NCBI GenBank assembly: GCA_034437795.1
Contig: DAOTTI010000276.1
Coordinates: forward strand, 1-20,188
Direction: 5' to 3'
From: DAOTTI01 sp034437795
GTDB lineage: Bacteria; Chloroflexota; UBA11872; UBA12225
DNA length: 20,188 bases
Under the pieces are notes generated by a model. The model saw only the letters and a list, made by a program, of their open reading frames with translations. It was not told the origin of the DNA and did not search any database. The first letter of the stretch is position 1. Each line of letters starts with the position of its first letter. Positions 6,956-14,052 of this stretch are shown piece by piece. The position numbers were made by a program, and so were the translations under genes.

Positions 6956-7795
6956 ATGTCCAACGACCTAGCCGGCGCGCTCGACCTGCACGTCCACGCC
7001 GCACCGGACGTGCGCCCGCGCAAGGCGACGATGCTGGAGGTGGCCCGCGCCGCGGCCTCGGCCGGCATGCGCGCCATCGTCTTGAAGAGCCACCACGAGC
7101 ACACCGCCGGCCACGCCGCCGTGCTGAGCGGGCTTATCTCCGGCATCACCGTCATCGGTGGCGTGACGCTCAATCGCGCAGTGGGCGGGCTGAACCCGGA
7201 GGCGGTCGAGACCACCGCTGCCCTTGGCGGGCGCATCGTGTGGATGCCGACCTTCACCGCCGCCCACCACCTCCGCGTCGACGGGAAGCCGGCCGAGCGG
7301 GGCGTCACGGTGCTTGATGAGCGCGGGCGCTTGTCCGCAGCCGCCTACGACGTGCTGGACGTGGTCGCCGCCCGTGGCCTCACCCTGGCCACCGGCCACC
7401 TGTCCCCCACTGAGAGCGCCTTGCTCGTCCCCGAGGCCCGCCGGCGCGGGGTCCGCGCCGTGATCGTCACCCACCCTGAGGCGTCCTTCATCGACGTTCC
7501 CCTGGACCTCCAACAGCAGCTGGCCGGGATCGACGGCGTCTACTTCGAGCGCTGCTACAACAGTGCCCTCCGTAACGGGGCGCCATCGGCCCCGCGGCTG
7601 GACGAGATCGCGCGCGCCATCCGCGCCGTTGGCGTGGCCACCACCATCCTGAGCTCAGACCTGGGCCAGCCGGAGAACCCGTTCCCGACCGATGGCCTGC
7701 GGGCATACCACCGTGCCCTGCTGGAGCGCGGCTTCACCCCCGCCGACCTCGACGCCATGGCCCGCACCAACCCCGCCGCGGCTCTTGGCCTGTAG
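6956..7795 (+). CDS. DUF6282 family protein, amidohydrolase-like metal hydrolase
   Basis: The product is 279 aa from an ATG at 6956 with GGAAG about 10 bases upstream. The N-terminus ALDLHVHAAPDVRPRKATML has D10, H12, H14 and D18, the H-x-H metal-binding start of amidohydrolase/PHP-like barrels, followed by GMRAIVLKSHHEHT with H46 and H47. Later segments (RIVWMPTFTAAHHL, ATGHLSPTESALL, AVIVTHPEAS, ILSSDLGQ) alternate strands with further His/Asp residues, as expected of a metal-dependent TIM barrel. I recognise this as the DUF6282 pattern; no reaction is established for the family to my knowledge. Similar proteins often sit with ABC importers and dehydrogenases, and here it is divergent from a solute-binding protein and converges on oxidoreductase 2. 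It is probably a cytoplasmic lactonase or amidase-type enzyme, but that is inference. Confidence 0.85.
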   Translation: MSNDLAGALDLHVHAAPDVRPRKATMLEVARAAASAGMRAIVLKSHHEHTAGHAAVLSGLISGITVIGGVTLNRAVGGLNPEAVETTAALGGRIVWMPTFTAAHHLRVDGKPAERGVTVLDERGRLSAAAYDVLDVVAARGLTLATGHLSPTESALLVPEARRRGVRAVIVTHPEASFIDVPLDLQQQLAGIDGVYFERCYNSALRNGAPSAPRLDEIARAIRAVGVATTILSSDLGQPENPFPTDGLRAYHRALLERGFTPADLDAMARTNPAAALGL

Positions 7796-7838
7796 TCGCG
7801 CATCACCGGCGCACGCCGGAGCTGTGGACCGAGCGGCG

Positions 7839-7873
7839 CCCTCACCCTCGCCCTTTCCCTTTGGAGGAGGGAA
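7839..7873. repeat. CCCTC-rich intergenic repeat between convergent genes
   Basis: CCCTCACCCTCGCCC followed by CCCTTTGGAGGAGGG resembles the palindromes at 1537-1605 and 4138-4200. It lies in the 117-base gap between the DUF6282 stop and the oxidoreductase 2 stop, where it may help end transcription from either side. No T-run is seen. Confidence 0.35.
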
Positions 7874-7912
7874 CTTCGCGCTGGCCGTATCCAGCTTCCA
7901 CAGGAATCCAGG

Positions 7913-8989
7913 CTATTCCAGCCCCACCTCGCGGCCGGTACGCGACGACTCCTCGGCCGCGAACAGCACCTGCATCACCAGCCGCCCCCACTCGCCGGGC
8001 ACGGCCGGCCGCCGCCCTTGGCGGATGGCCTCGGCCACGTCGGCCAGCTGCGCGGCAAAACCGCTCGTCCGCCGCGCTGGGTCGATGGTCACCGTGTGGT
8101 ACTCGCGGTCGTCTGGGTCGTCGGGATTGGTGGCCTGCACCTCGCGCCCGTCATAGCGCACCATCCCCCGCTCGCACACGTACTCGGCGCCGCTGCGGCT
8201 CATGCCCTGGTAATGCCCGGTCAGGTGCAACGTTGCCGCCTGCCCGGTGTCGAAGCGGATGAAGAGCACCGCCCCGTCGTCGGCCTGGTAGCGCGGCTCG
8301 TGCCGGTTGAAGTAGGTCCCCACGATCGCGCTCACCGCCACCGGCCGCGCCCGTACCGGCGCCGCCGTGGCCGCCGCATCTGTTGGCCCGCCGATCGTCC
8401 ACAGCAGCCGGTCGACGTAGTGCACGCCATTGGCCAGGAGTTGCCCGCCTCCTTTGGCTCGGTCGAAGAACCACTCAGGGTTCGAGCCGTAGCGCCGCGG
8501 GCTGTACGCCAGCTCCGTCCCCCAGATGATGCGCCCGAAGCGCCCCGTATCCAGGAGCCGCTTCGCCTCCACCGGCACGGTGTGAAAGTGGTGAGTCTGC
8601 CCCACCGCCAGCACCACGCCGGACCGGCGCGCCGCGTCGATGATCCGGTCGCACTCGGCCAGCGAGAGGGCCATCGGCTTTTCCAGCAGCACGTGCTTCC
8701 CTGCCTCAGCCGCCGCCTCCGCGGCCTCGGCGTGCAGCCAGTGCGGCAGCGTTACGATCACCAGGTCGATGTCGTCCTGGGACAGCAGGTCGCGGTAGTC
8801 GGCGTAGGCGCGCATCTCGCCCGCGCTCCCGTACCGGGCCAGAAACGCCTCCCGCCGTGCCTCGTCCACCTCGGCCACCGCACGCAGGGCCACCCCGTCT
8901 ACGGCGCGCGCCGCGTCCGCGTGGCTGCCAGCCACCCGCCCGGCCCCAACGATCCCGATCCTGATCACGCTCTGCCGTACTCCGGCCAC
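7913..8989 (-). CDS. Gfo/Idh/MocA family NAD(P)-dependent oxidoreductase (2)
   Basis: The product is 358 aa from a GTG at 8989-8987, preferred because GAGGAG lies 5 bases upstream; a second GTG at 8968 and an open frame to 9076 are alternatives. The Rossmann motif is IRIGIVGAGRVAGSHA (GAGxxA, residues 15-20). EKP is at 103-105 (LLEKPMALSLAECD). QTHHFHTV (131-138), then GGGQLLANGVHYVDRLLW with H190 and D193, supplies the usual catalytic HxxD. The gene belongs to the sugar/inositol dehydrogenase type of the family; the exact substrate is unknown. It converges on the DUF6282 hydrolase, and the two may process the same compound, but no operon links them. A following segment of about 150 bases up to the hydrolase stop at 9142 holds only short repeats. 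Confidence 0.92.
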   Translation of the reverse strand: MAGVRQSVIRIGIVGAGRVAGSHADAARAVDGVALRAVAEVDEARREAFLARYGSAGEMRAYADYRDLLSQDDIDLVIVTLPHWLHAEAAEAAAEAGKHVLLEKPMALSLAECDRIIDAARRSGVVLAVGQTHHFHTVPVEAKRLLDTGRFGRIIWGTELAYSPRRYGSNPEWFFDRAKGGGQLLANGVHYVDRLLWTIGGPTDAAATAAPVRARPVAVSAIVGTYFNRHEPRYQADDGAVLFIRFDTGQAATLHLTGHYQGMSRSGAEYVCERGMVRYDGREVQATNPDDPDDREYHTVTIDPARRTSGFAAQLADVAEAIRQGRRPAVPGEWGRLVMQVLFAAEESSRTGREVGLE

Positions 8990-9121
8990 TGGTGCTCCTC
9001 CTCGCACTTGTCGGCCGCGCCGTAGACCGCCGCGCGGTCCGTAAACTGCCTTGCTCCAGCCACTGCTCCTCCTCAAGTGGCCCTCAGCGTACCGAACCGG
9101 CCACCGTCCTCACTTTCAGCC

Positions 9122-9142
9122 TTGAACCTTGAACGTTGAACT
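9122..9142 (+). repeat. Three tandem heptamers, TTGAACN
   Basis: TTGAACC (9122-9128), TTGAACG (9129-9135) and TTGAACT (9136-9142) are consecutive 7-bp units differing only in the last base. The last unit touches the stop codon of the minus-strand hydrolase. Heptamer arrays are a known class of intergenic repeat in some bacteria. Confidence 0.75.
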
Positions 9143-10476
9143 TACGTTTGGGTTCGCTCCCGCACGTGGCGGTTCAGAAAGGCCTCAGTCCGCCGGATGG
9201 CCAGTTCCCACGTCGCTCCGGACCAGTTATGCGGTGCGCCGGGGTAGGTGTAGAACTCGTGCGCCTTGCCGAGCGCCGTCAGCAGCCGATCCAGCTTCAC
9301 GCTGTGCTCGTACGGCACGCTCCCGTCCGCCGTCCCGTGGTGGATCTGCACCGGCCCCGGCACGTCCGCCAGGTACTCCCGCGATGACATGCGCCGGTAC
9401 AGGTCCGGCTGCTCGTCGGGGTGCCCGTACCGCGCGCGGAGCTCCGCCTCCGGCCGCCGGATCCAATCGCGCAGGTACAGCCAGGCGTCCACCGCGTCCG
9501 CGCTCACCCCCGCCCAGATCACCGTCGCCCGCACGTCCTTGCTCACCACCATCACCCGTTCGGCGATGCTGCCGCCCATTGAGTGTCCCCAGACCCCGAC
9601 GCGCGTCGCGTCCGCCTGGGGCCACTGCTTCACCGACGCCAGCAGGTTCAGCACGTCGATCACGTAGGCCGGCTCCAGATGGCCGCCGGTGGCGGCGCCG
9701 GGTGAGTTGCCGTGCCCGCGATAGTCTGAGCCGGCGGTGAGATAGCCGCGGGCGGCGAAGTAGTCGCCTTCCCGCTTGGCGTAGTTGCCGCCCGCGACGT
9801 AGGTCGCCGGATTGACGTACCCGTGGTTGATCAGCAGGATCGGAAACGGCCCCTCCCCCTTGGGGACGTTCAGGAAGGCGGTGACCCGCAGGCCGTCAGA
9901 CGGATAGGTGATCAGATAGCTGGTGTACGACGGCGTGTCGGCCAGGGTGCGGATGATCTCGATCGGGCCTCCCTCATAGGCGCGCGCCCGGAGCCCGGCG
10001 ATCGTCCGTACGTCCGCCGGATCCTCCCCGCCGCCCGCCGGTACCGGCAGGTTGATCGGCGTCGGGGTCAGCGCCACCGTCGCGGTTGGCAGCGGCTCCG
10101 GCGTCGGCGACAGCACCACCGGCACGGTCGCGGGCGCCGGCTCCGGTCCCGACCTGGCGACCGCCTCCGGCGCGCGCTCGCCGTCCGCTCCAACAGGGCC
10201 GGCGGCGCGTGGCGCGCCACCCTCACCCTGCCCCATCCCCGGCAGGCACGCGGCTCCAAGGAGCGCGAGCAGCGCGGCGCACAGCGGCCCACGGAGCGCC
10301 CGTGCCAGGCGGCAGGGGAGCGACGCGGGCGCACGCCGCTCCGCAAACAGTTCGACGCCACGACCGCGCAGCAGGGCCCGCGCCGAGCGGCAGGGGAGCG
10401 ACGCGGCCGCACGCCAGCGGAGCCGTCGGGCGCTGGCCTTTACCTTTACTCCTGATTGGTCCGTCCGCGCGCTCAT
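9142..10476 (-). CDS. Alpha/beta hydrolase of the S9/dienelactone hydrolase type, probable lipoprotein
   Basis: The product is 444 aa from an ATG at 10476-10474. Residues 58-77 form a lipoprotein signal (LRGPLCAALLALLGAAC, C77). A Pro/Ala/Thr-rich spacer (78-150) leads to the hydrolase. The catalytic triad is visible: S299 in GHSMGG (297-302), D384 in HHGTADGSVP, H416 in YPGAPHNWSG. HGY (218-220) and DYRGHGNSPG (251-260) are typical of the fold. The enzyme would sit outside the membrane and hydrolyse an ester or peptide bond. The first 56 residues are Arg-rich and contain a duplicated segment, so the true start may be later; a CTG at 10308-10306 would place the signal at the very N-terminus. 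The frame also stays open upstream into antisense of the GNAT gene, which is not real. It is divergent from that gene with a 27-base gap. Confidence 0.87.
   Translation of the reverse strand: MSARTDQSGVKVKASARRLRWRAAASLPCRSARALLRGRGVELFAERRAPASLPCRLARALRGPLCAALLALLGAACLPGMGQGEGGAPRAAGPVGADGERAPEAVARSGPEPAPATVPVVLSPTPEPLPTATVALTPTPINLPVPAGGGEDPADVRTIAGLRARAYEGGPIEIIRTLADTPSYTSYLITYPSDGLRVTAFLNVPKGEGPFPILLINHGYVNPATYVAGGNYAKREGDYFAARGYLTAGSDYRGHGNSPGAATGGHLEPAYVIDVLNLLASVKQWPQADATRVGVWGHSMGGSIAERVMVVSKDVRATVIWAGVSADAVDAWLYLRDWIRRPEAELRARYGHPDEQPDLYRRMSSREYLADVPGPVQIHHGTADGSVPYEHSVKLDRLLTALGKAHEFYTYPGAPHNWSGATWELAIRRTEAFLNRHVRERTQT
10309..10415. repeat. 29-bp direct repeats in the 5' part of the hydrolase gene
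   Basis: Positions 10309-10337 and 10387-10415 match at 28 of 29 bases; their starts are 78 bases (26 codons) apart, so the frame is kept. In the protein this appears as ASLPCRSARAL and ASLPCRLARAL. It marks a tandem duplication upstream of the signal peptide and casts doubt on the first ATG as the real start. Confidence 0.75.
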
Positions 10477-10480
10477 CTCC

Positions 10481-10489
10481 TGATACCAT
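10481..10489 (+). promoter_or_regulatory. Extended -10 promoter candidate (TGATACCAT) for the GNAT gene
   Basis: TGATACCAT fits TGnTAnnnT. It ends 14 bases before the ATG at 10504, predicting a leader of about 8 bases or less, which suits the absence of a Shine-Dalgarno site there. The same CCTGRTACCAT motif occurs at 12730 and 18476. Confidence 0.4.
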
Positions 10490-10503
10490 CCGCCTGCGCG
10501 CCC

Positions 10504-11547
10504 ATGTACCGCCACCTCGGCATCGTGACGCTCAAGACCGGCGAGCAGATGGAGCTCGGGGTCGTCCAGTGCCCGGACCCTTCCTGGGGCGCCCAGGTGA
10601 TCCCGCTCCTGGGGCACAAGAGCCGCGAGTCCCGCGAGCACTTTCAGGCCGCCTTTGCCGGCCCGCTCGACCACCTGGATACGCGCTTCTACCTCGGCAC
10701 GATCGGCGGGATCGCCGTCGCCAACATCATGATCGTCGGGGTGCACCGCGCCGGCGGGGCCGTAGGCATCCTCGGCCACGTTTACACCAGGCCGGAGCAC
10801 CGCCAGAAGGGCGCCTGCTCGCAGCTGATGGCGGCCCAGATGCTTGACGTTCAGCGCGACGGCTATCGCGCCCTGACGCTCGGTACCGGCTTCGAGACGC
10901 ATCCCTACTGGATCTACCATCGCTTCGGCTTTCGCAGCATCGACGGCGTCTCGGGGCGGATGAAGTGGCTGGCGGGCCCCGACTTCGAGGAGGCCTGGTT
11001 CGCGCCGGGCGCCACCACCGTGCGCCCCATGCGCTGGGACGACTGGGCCCCGCTCAACCTCCTGACCTACCAGCCTGTCCAGCCGGATGAGGCGCCGCCG
11101 CGCTCGTGGACCTTCCGCGTCAAGGGCCAGGGCAGCCTGGAAGGCTCCTTTCAGGCCCTGCGCCGCGCCATCAACCGCCACGTGCCCATAACCGCCGCCG
11201 TGCTGGAGAGCGAGCAGGGCGCCACGGTCGGCTGGGCCGTGCTCCAGCCCGACGACCTGGCCTTTGGCGATGGCTGGCTGCTGGACCTCTACGTCCACCC
11301 CCGCTTCCGCGCGGCCGCCCCCAGGCTCCTGGAGGCGATTGTCTGGCCGGAAACCGGCCGCGTCGCTGCCTATGTGACGGATCTCCACGACTATCGCGCC
11401 GCTGCCCTGCGCGAGTGCGGCTTCCACCCTGTCGCCACCCTCCCCGCCTGGCTGACCTGCGATGGCGCCGGCCGTGACCTCCACGTCCTGACGCGAGGCG
11501 GAGAGAGCGAAGGCATGCCGGCCAACCCTGAGGCGGGTTATTCGTAA
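10504..11547 (+). CDS. GNAT family N-acetyltransferase, two-domain
   Basis: The product is 347 aa, long enough for two GNAT domains. In the first, GILGHVYTRPEHRQKGACSQ (88-107) holds the acetyl-CoA motif A, with the pyrophosphate-binding R/QxxGxA loop at 100-105, and YHRFGF (138-143) is the usual motif B end. The second domain (about 171-330) is degenerate: WLLDLYVHPRFRAAAPRLLE keeps the strand-loop-helix shape but lacks the glycine-rich loop, and AAALRECGFHP resembles motif B. It would transfer an acetyl group to an amine of an unknown acceptor in the cytoplasm. The ATG at 10504 has no Shine-Dalgarno site but follows an extended -10 candidate closely, so it may be translated leaderless. It overlaps the stop of the convergent oxidoreductase 3 by 10 bases. 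Confidence 0.83.
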   Translation: MYRHLGIVTLKTGEQMELGVVQCPDPSWGAQVIPLLGHKSRESREHFQAAFAGPLDHLDTRFYLGTIGGIAVANIMIVGVHRAGGAVGILGHVYTRPEHRQKGACSQLMAAQMLDVQRDGYRALTLGTGFETHPYWIYHRFGFRSIDGVSGRMKWLAGPDFEEAWFAPGATTVRPMRWDDWAPLNLLTYQPVQPDEAPPRSWTFRVKGQGSLEGSFQALRRAINRHVPITAAVLESEQGATVGWAVLQPDDLAFGDGWLLDLYVHPRFRAAAPRLLEAIVWPETGRVAAYVTDLHDYRAAALRECGFHPVATLPAWLTCDGAGRDLHVLTRGGESEGMPANPEAGYS

Positions 11548-11556
11548 TCGCTCGCC
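11532..11556. terminator. Weak hairpin over overlapping convergent stop codons
   Basis: TTA-TTCG-TAA (11538-11547) is a palindrome made of the two opposing TAA stops around a TTCG loop, and GGCG (11532-11535) can pair with CGCC (11553-11556). The stem is short and asymmetric, so a terminator role is only possible. Confidence 0.25.
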
Positions 11557-12608
11557 TGCATCAGCGGGAGCGGCAGAGGCAGGTGCACCACCTGCCCCGT
11601 CTTCACCGACCGCAGCCCGGCGTCAAGGACCTCCGTCACGTCCCGATGGAAGGCCACCTGGGTGTAGCCGAGCGGCGGCTCGCCCCGCTCCAGGCAGGCA
11701 AGCAGGTGCGCCGGCAGGCTGGTCTCCTTCGCTGGCGCGGGCAGGTCCTCCAGCGCTAGCTCGCGCCCGCCCGCCCGCTCGTTCTCCGCGTTATAGAGCA
11801 CCGCCCCGCGCTCGGAGAGCGCCAGCGTCGCCTCCTCACCCAGGAAGAAGGTGCTGAACGGCAGGTGGCCAAACTGGCTCCACGTGGCCTCGATCAGCGC
11901 GGCCCCGCGCTGGTACTGCAGCAGCATCCGCGCATTGTCGTCGGTGATCAGGTCCGTCCGCTGCCACCGCCCGGCGATGGCGTACACGCTGCTGGGCATG
12001 CCCAGGATGCCCACCGCCATGTCGGCGCCGTAGCAGCAGTAGTCGGCGAAGGCCCCCGCCCCGTTCATCGCCGGCTGGTAGAGCCACTGGAAAAAGGTGT
12101 TGGCGTCGATCGCCCGCGGCTTGGTCCCGCCCCCACGGTGCCGCACCTCGTACGGCCGGCCGATCCCGCCCCGCCGGACGAACTCCAGCGCCCGCGGCGT
12201 GACGCGCCCGCCCCAGCGGGAAGGATAGTTGGTGAGCACGTGCACCCCGTACTTGCCGGCCGCGGCCAGCATTCGCTCGGCGTGCGCCAGCGAGAACGCC
12301 AGGGGCTTCTCCACCAGGCAATGTACGCGGCGCTGCGCCGCCTGCTCGATTACCTGGGCATGGTTGGCCGTCTCGTTGCAGACCGAGACGACGTCGAGCT
12401 CCTCCTGGTCCAGCATCTCGGTGATGGACCCGTACTGGCGGATGCCCGCCAGCTCATAGCGCGCCACGTAGCGCTGGCGCTCCCCTTCATTGGCGTCGGC
12501 TATGGCCACGATCTGCGCGTTGGGAAGCTCCTTCCACTCCCGCAGGTGCGCCGAGACGTGCCCGTGGGTCACCCCCGCGATCCCGATCCGATAGGTCTTG
12601 CTGCTCAT
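11538..12608 (-). CDS. Gfo/Idh/MocA family oxidoreductase (3), divergent active site
   Basis: The product is 356 aa from an ATG at 12608-12606, with AGAGGG 7 bases upstream. The frame is open to 12743, but the Rossmann strand YRIGIAGVTHGHVSAH begins right after this ATG. The nucleotide-binding loop is GVTHGH rather than the GxGxxG of its two paralogs. EKP is present at 100-102 (LVEKPLAFS). In the substrate domain GAGAFADYCCYGADMAVG (183-200) has Tyr193 where the paralogs have the catalytic His, with D196 kept; glucose-fructose oxidoreductase-type members also carry Tyr here. It may use a different substrate or a tightly bound cofactor. It ends overlapping the GNAT gene by 10 bases on the other strand and is divergent from the PAC2 gene. 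Confidence 0.9.
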   Translation of the reverse strand: MSSKTYRIGIAGVTHGHVSAHLREWKELPNAQIVAIADANEGERQRYVARYELAGIRQYGSITEMLDQEELDVVSVCNETANHAQVIEQAAQRRVHCLVEKPLAFSLAHAERMLAAAGKYGVHVLTNYPSRWGGRVTPRALEFVRRGGIGRPYEVRHRGGGTKPRAIDANTFFQWLYQPAMNGAGAFADYCCYGADMAVGILGMPSSVYAIAGRWQRTDLITDDNARMLLQYQRGAALIEATWSQFGHLPFSTFFLGEEATLALSERGAVLYNAENERAGGRELALEDLPAPAKETSLPAHLLACLERGEPPLGYTQVAFHRDVTEVLDAGLRSVKTGQVVHLPLPLPLMQASDYE

Positions 12609-12731
12609 CGCTACGCCCTCTCTTCGGTCTGGTTCCGTGCGTGCGAGTTGCGCTGGCGCGCTCCTGCTCCCTGGCCCAGGCTGATGGAGCGCGGCGCGAC
12701 GGACTTCCGCGCATTCTACCGGTCCCTGCCC

Positions 12732-12740
12732 TGGTACCAT
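12732..12740 (+). promoter_or_regulatory. Extended -10 promoter candidate (TGGTACCAT) upstream of the PAC2 gene
   Basis: TGGTACCAT fits TGnTAnnnT and lies inside an 11-base sequence (12730-12740) identical to one at 18476-18486. It would give the PAC2 gene a leader of about 90 bases. TGGTACCA is palindromic, so a protein-binding role is also possible. Confidence 0.35.
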
Positions 12741-12836
12741 CACCGCACGAGGAATGGCACGTGAGCCGGTCTGCGCGCGGCGCCCCAGCGACCAGTCTCA
12801 CCGCTGCGCCTCACACCCGACCGCCTGGCTACTGGC

Positions 12837-13913
12837 ATGACCATCGAACTGGAGCTCGTCCCTGAAGAGCTGGGGCTCCGTGATCCCGCCTTCGTCGGCG
12901 CGTTCATGGGCTGGCCCGATGCGTCCATGGGCGCCTCGGGCGCGCTCCGCTTTCTGGTGGAATCGCTGCACGCGTCGCCCCTCGCCACCTGGGACGGTGA
13001 CGAGTACTATGACTTCGGCGAGCTACGGCCCGTCTCGCGTGTCATCCCCCCGCGTGACCGCATCCTGATCTGGCCCCAGGGCGAATTCTGGGTGGCGCGC
13101 GCCGTGCCCGTTGAGCGGCGGGAAGGCACGGCCGGGCCCCTGCCGCCGGCGGAGCCGGAGCAAGGACCGGCGGACGAGAGCGCGCCTTCCGACGACTCCC
13201 GCAGCCTGATCCTCTTCCTCGCAGCCGAGCCACGCCTGCGCTGGCGCACCTACGCGCGCGAGCTTGCCTCCTTCGCCCAGCGCTGCGGCGTCCGGCAGGC
13301 CGTCTTCCTCGGCTCGGCCTTCGCCGACGTGCCTCACACGCGCCCGCCCATCGTCACTGGCTGGGCCACCGAACCGCGCCTGCGCACCAAGCTGGAGGCG
13401 CTCGGCGTCCCCTTCTCGGCCTATCAGGGGCCGTCCAGCATGGCGTCGGCGGCGATCGAGGCCTTCCGCGCCCTGCAGATCCCCAGCGCCAGCCTGTTCA
13501 GCAACGGCCCGCACTACCTACCGCTCCCCAACGCCAACCTCTCGCTGGCCCTGCTGCGCCGGCTGGCCGGCCTGCTCGACCTCCGGCTGGACCTGCGTCC
13601 CCTGCAGGAAGCCGGCGAGGCGCTTATCCGCCAGGCCAGCGCGGCTATGGACGATAAGCCGGAGTTTCGCGAGCATGTCCGCCAGCTCGAGGCCCAGTAC
13701 GATGAGCAGGCCGCTCCCCTCGCCCCCGGCGAGGTGCGCCGCGAGCTGGAACGGCGCGCCCAGGCCGACGCCGCCGGCCCGCTCAACGTCGATCCGCAGG
13801 ACGTCGTGCGCGAGCTGGAGGACTTTCTGCGCCGCCGGAGCCAGGGGCGCCAGCCCCCGCCCGGCGAGCCGGGCGAAGGCTCGTCCCCACCCGACGGCCC
13901 CCCAACCCAGTAG
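12837..13913 (+). CDS. PAC2 (proteasome assembly chaperone 2-like) family protein
   Basis: The product is 358 aa from an ATG at 12837; no clear ribosome-binding site precedes it. The N-terminal half matches the PAC2 pattern: FVGAFMGWPDASMGASGALRF (22-42), then YYDFGELRP with the DF-x-x-x-RP motif, then an acidic Pro-rich insertion at about 98-125. The rest of the domain includes RTYARELASFAQRCGVRQAV, LGVPFSAYQGPSSMASAAIE and ISNG-like LFSNGPHYLPLPNANLSLAL. The C-terminal third is charged and probably helical (DKPEFREHVRQLEAQYDEQ), ending in a Pro/Gly-rich tail. PAC2 proteins occur in Actinobacteria and Chloroflexota, but their bacterial role is not settled; no proteasome genes are in the window. 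It is separated from the PilZ gene by a heptad repeat array. Confidence 0.87.
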   Translation: MTIELELVPEELGLRDPAFVGAFMGWPDASMGASGALRFLVESLHASPLATWDGDEYYDFGELRPVSRVIPPRDRILIWPQGEFWVARAVPVERREGTAGPLPPAEPEQGPADESAPSDDSRSLILFLAAEPRLRWRTYARELASFAQRCGVRQAVFLGSAFADVPHTRPPIVTGWATEPRLRTKLEALGVPFSAYQGPSSMASAAIEAFRALQIPSASLFSNGPHYLPLPNANLSLALLRRLAGLLDLRLDLRPLQEAGEALIRQASAAMDDKPEFREHVRQLEAQYDEQAAPLAPGEVRRELERRAQADAAGPLNVDPQDVVRELEDFLRRRSQGRQPPPGEPGEGSSPPDGPPTQ

Positions 13914-13917
13914 CCGT

Positions 13918-14040
13918 GACCCGGGACGCGAGATGTGACCCCTGACACGCGGGGCCCTGAGACGCGACACCTCGGAGCTGAACCCCGTCACCCTGAAGTG
14001 AAGACCTGAGACCCTGCAGCCGAGACCCAAGACCTGGGAG
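13918..14040 (+). repeat. Degenerate heptad repeat array (GAC-based)
   Basis: The gap between the PAC2 and PilZ genes is built of degenerate units like GAGACGC, GTGACCC and AAGACCT. GAC trinucleotides fall exactly 7 bases apart at 13918/13925, 13937/13944, 14003/14010 and 14024/14031, and 14010 to 14024 is 14. It shows no coding features and seems a decayed 7-bp tandem array, comparable in period to the TTGAAC array at 9122. Confidence 0.55.
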
Positions 14041-14052
14041 CTAACACCAGCC

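Noticed and set aside
10477..11484. Upstream extension of the hydrolase frame across the GNAT gene
   Set aside because: It is antisense to a clear GNAT gene, has no domain of its own, and results from few stops at high GC.
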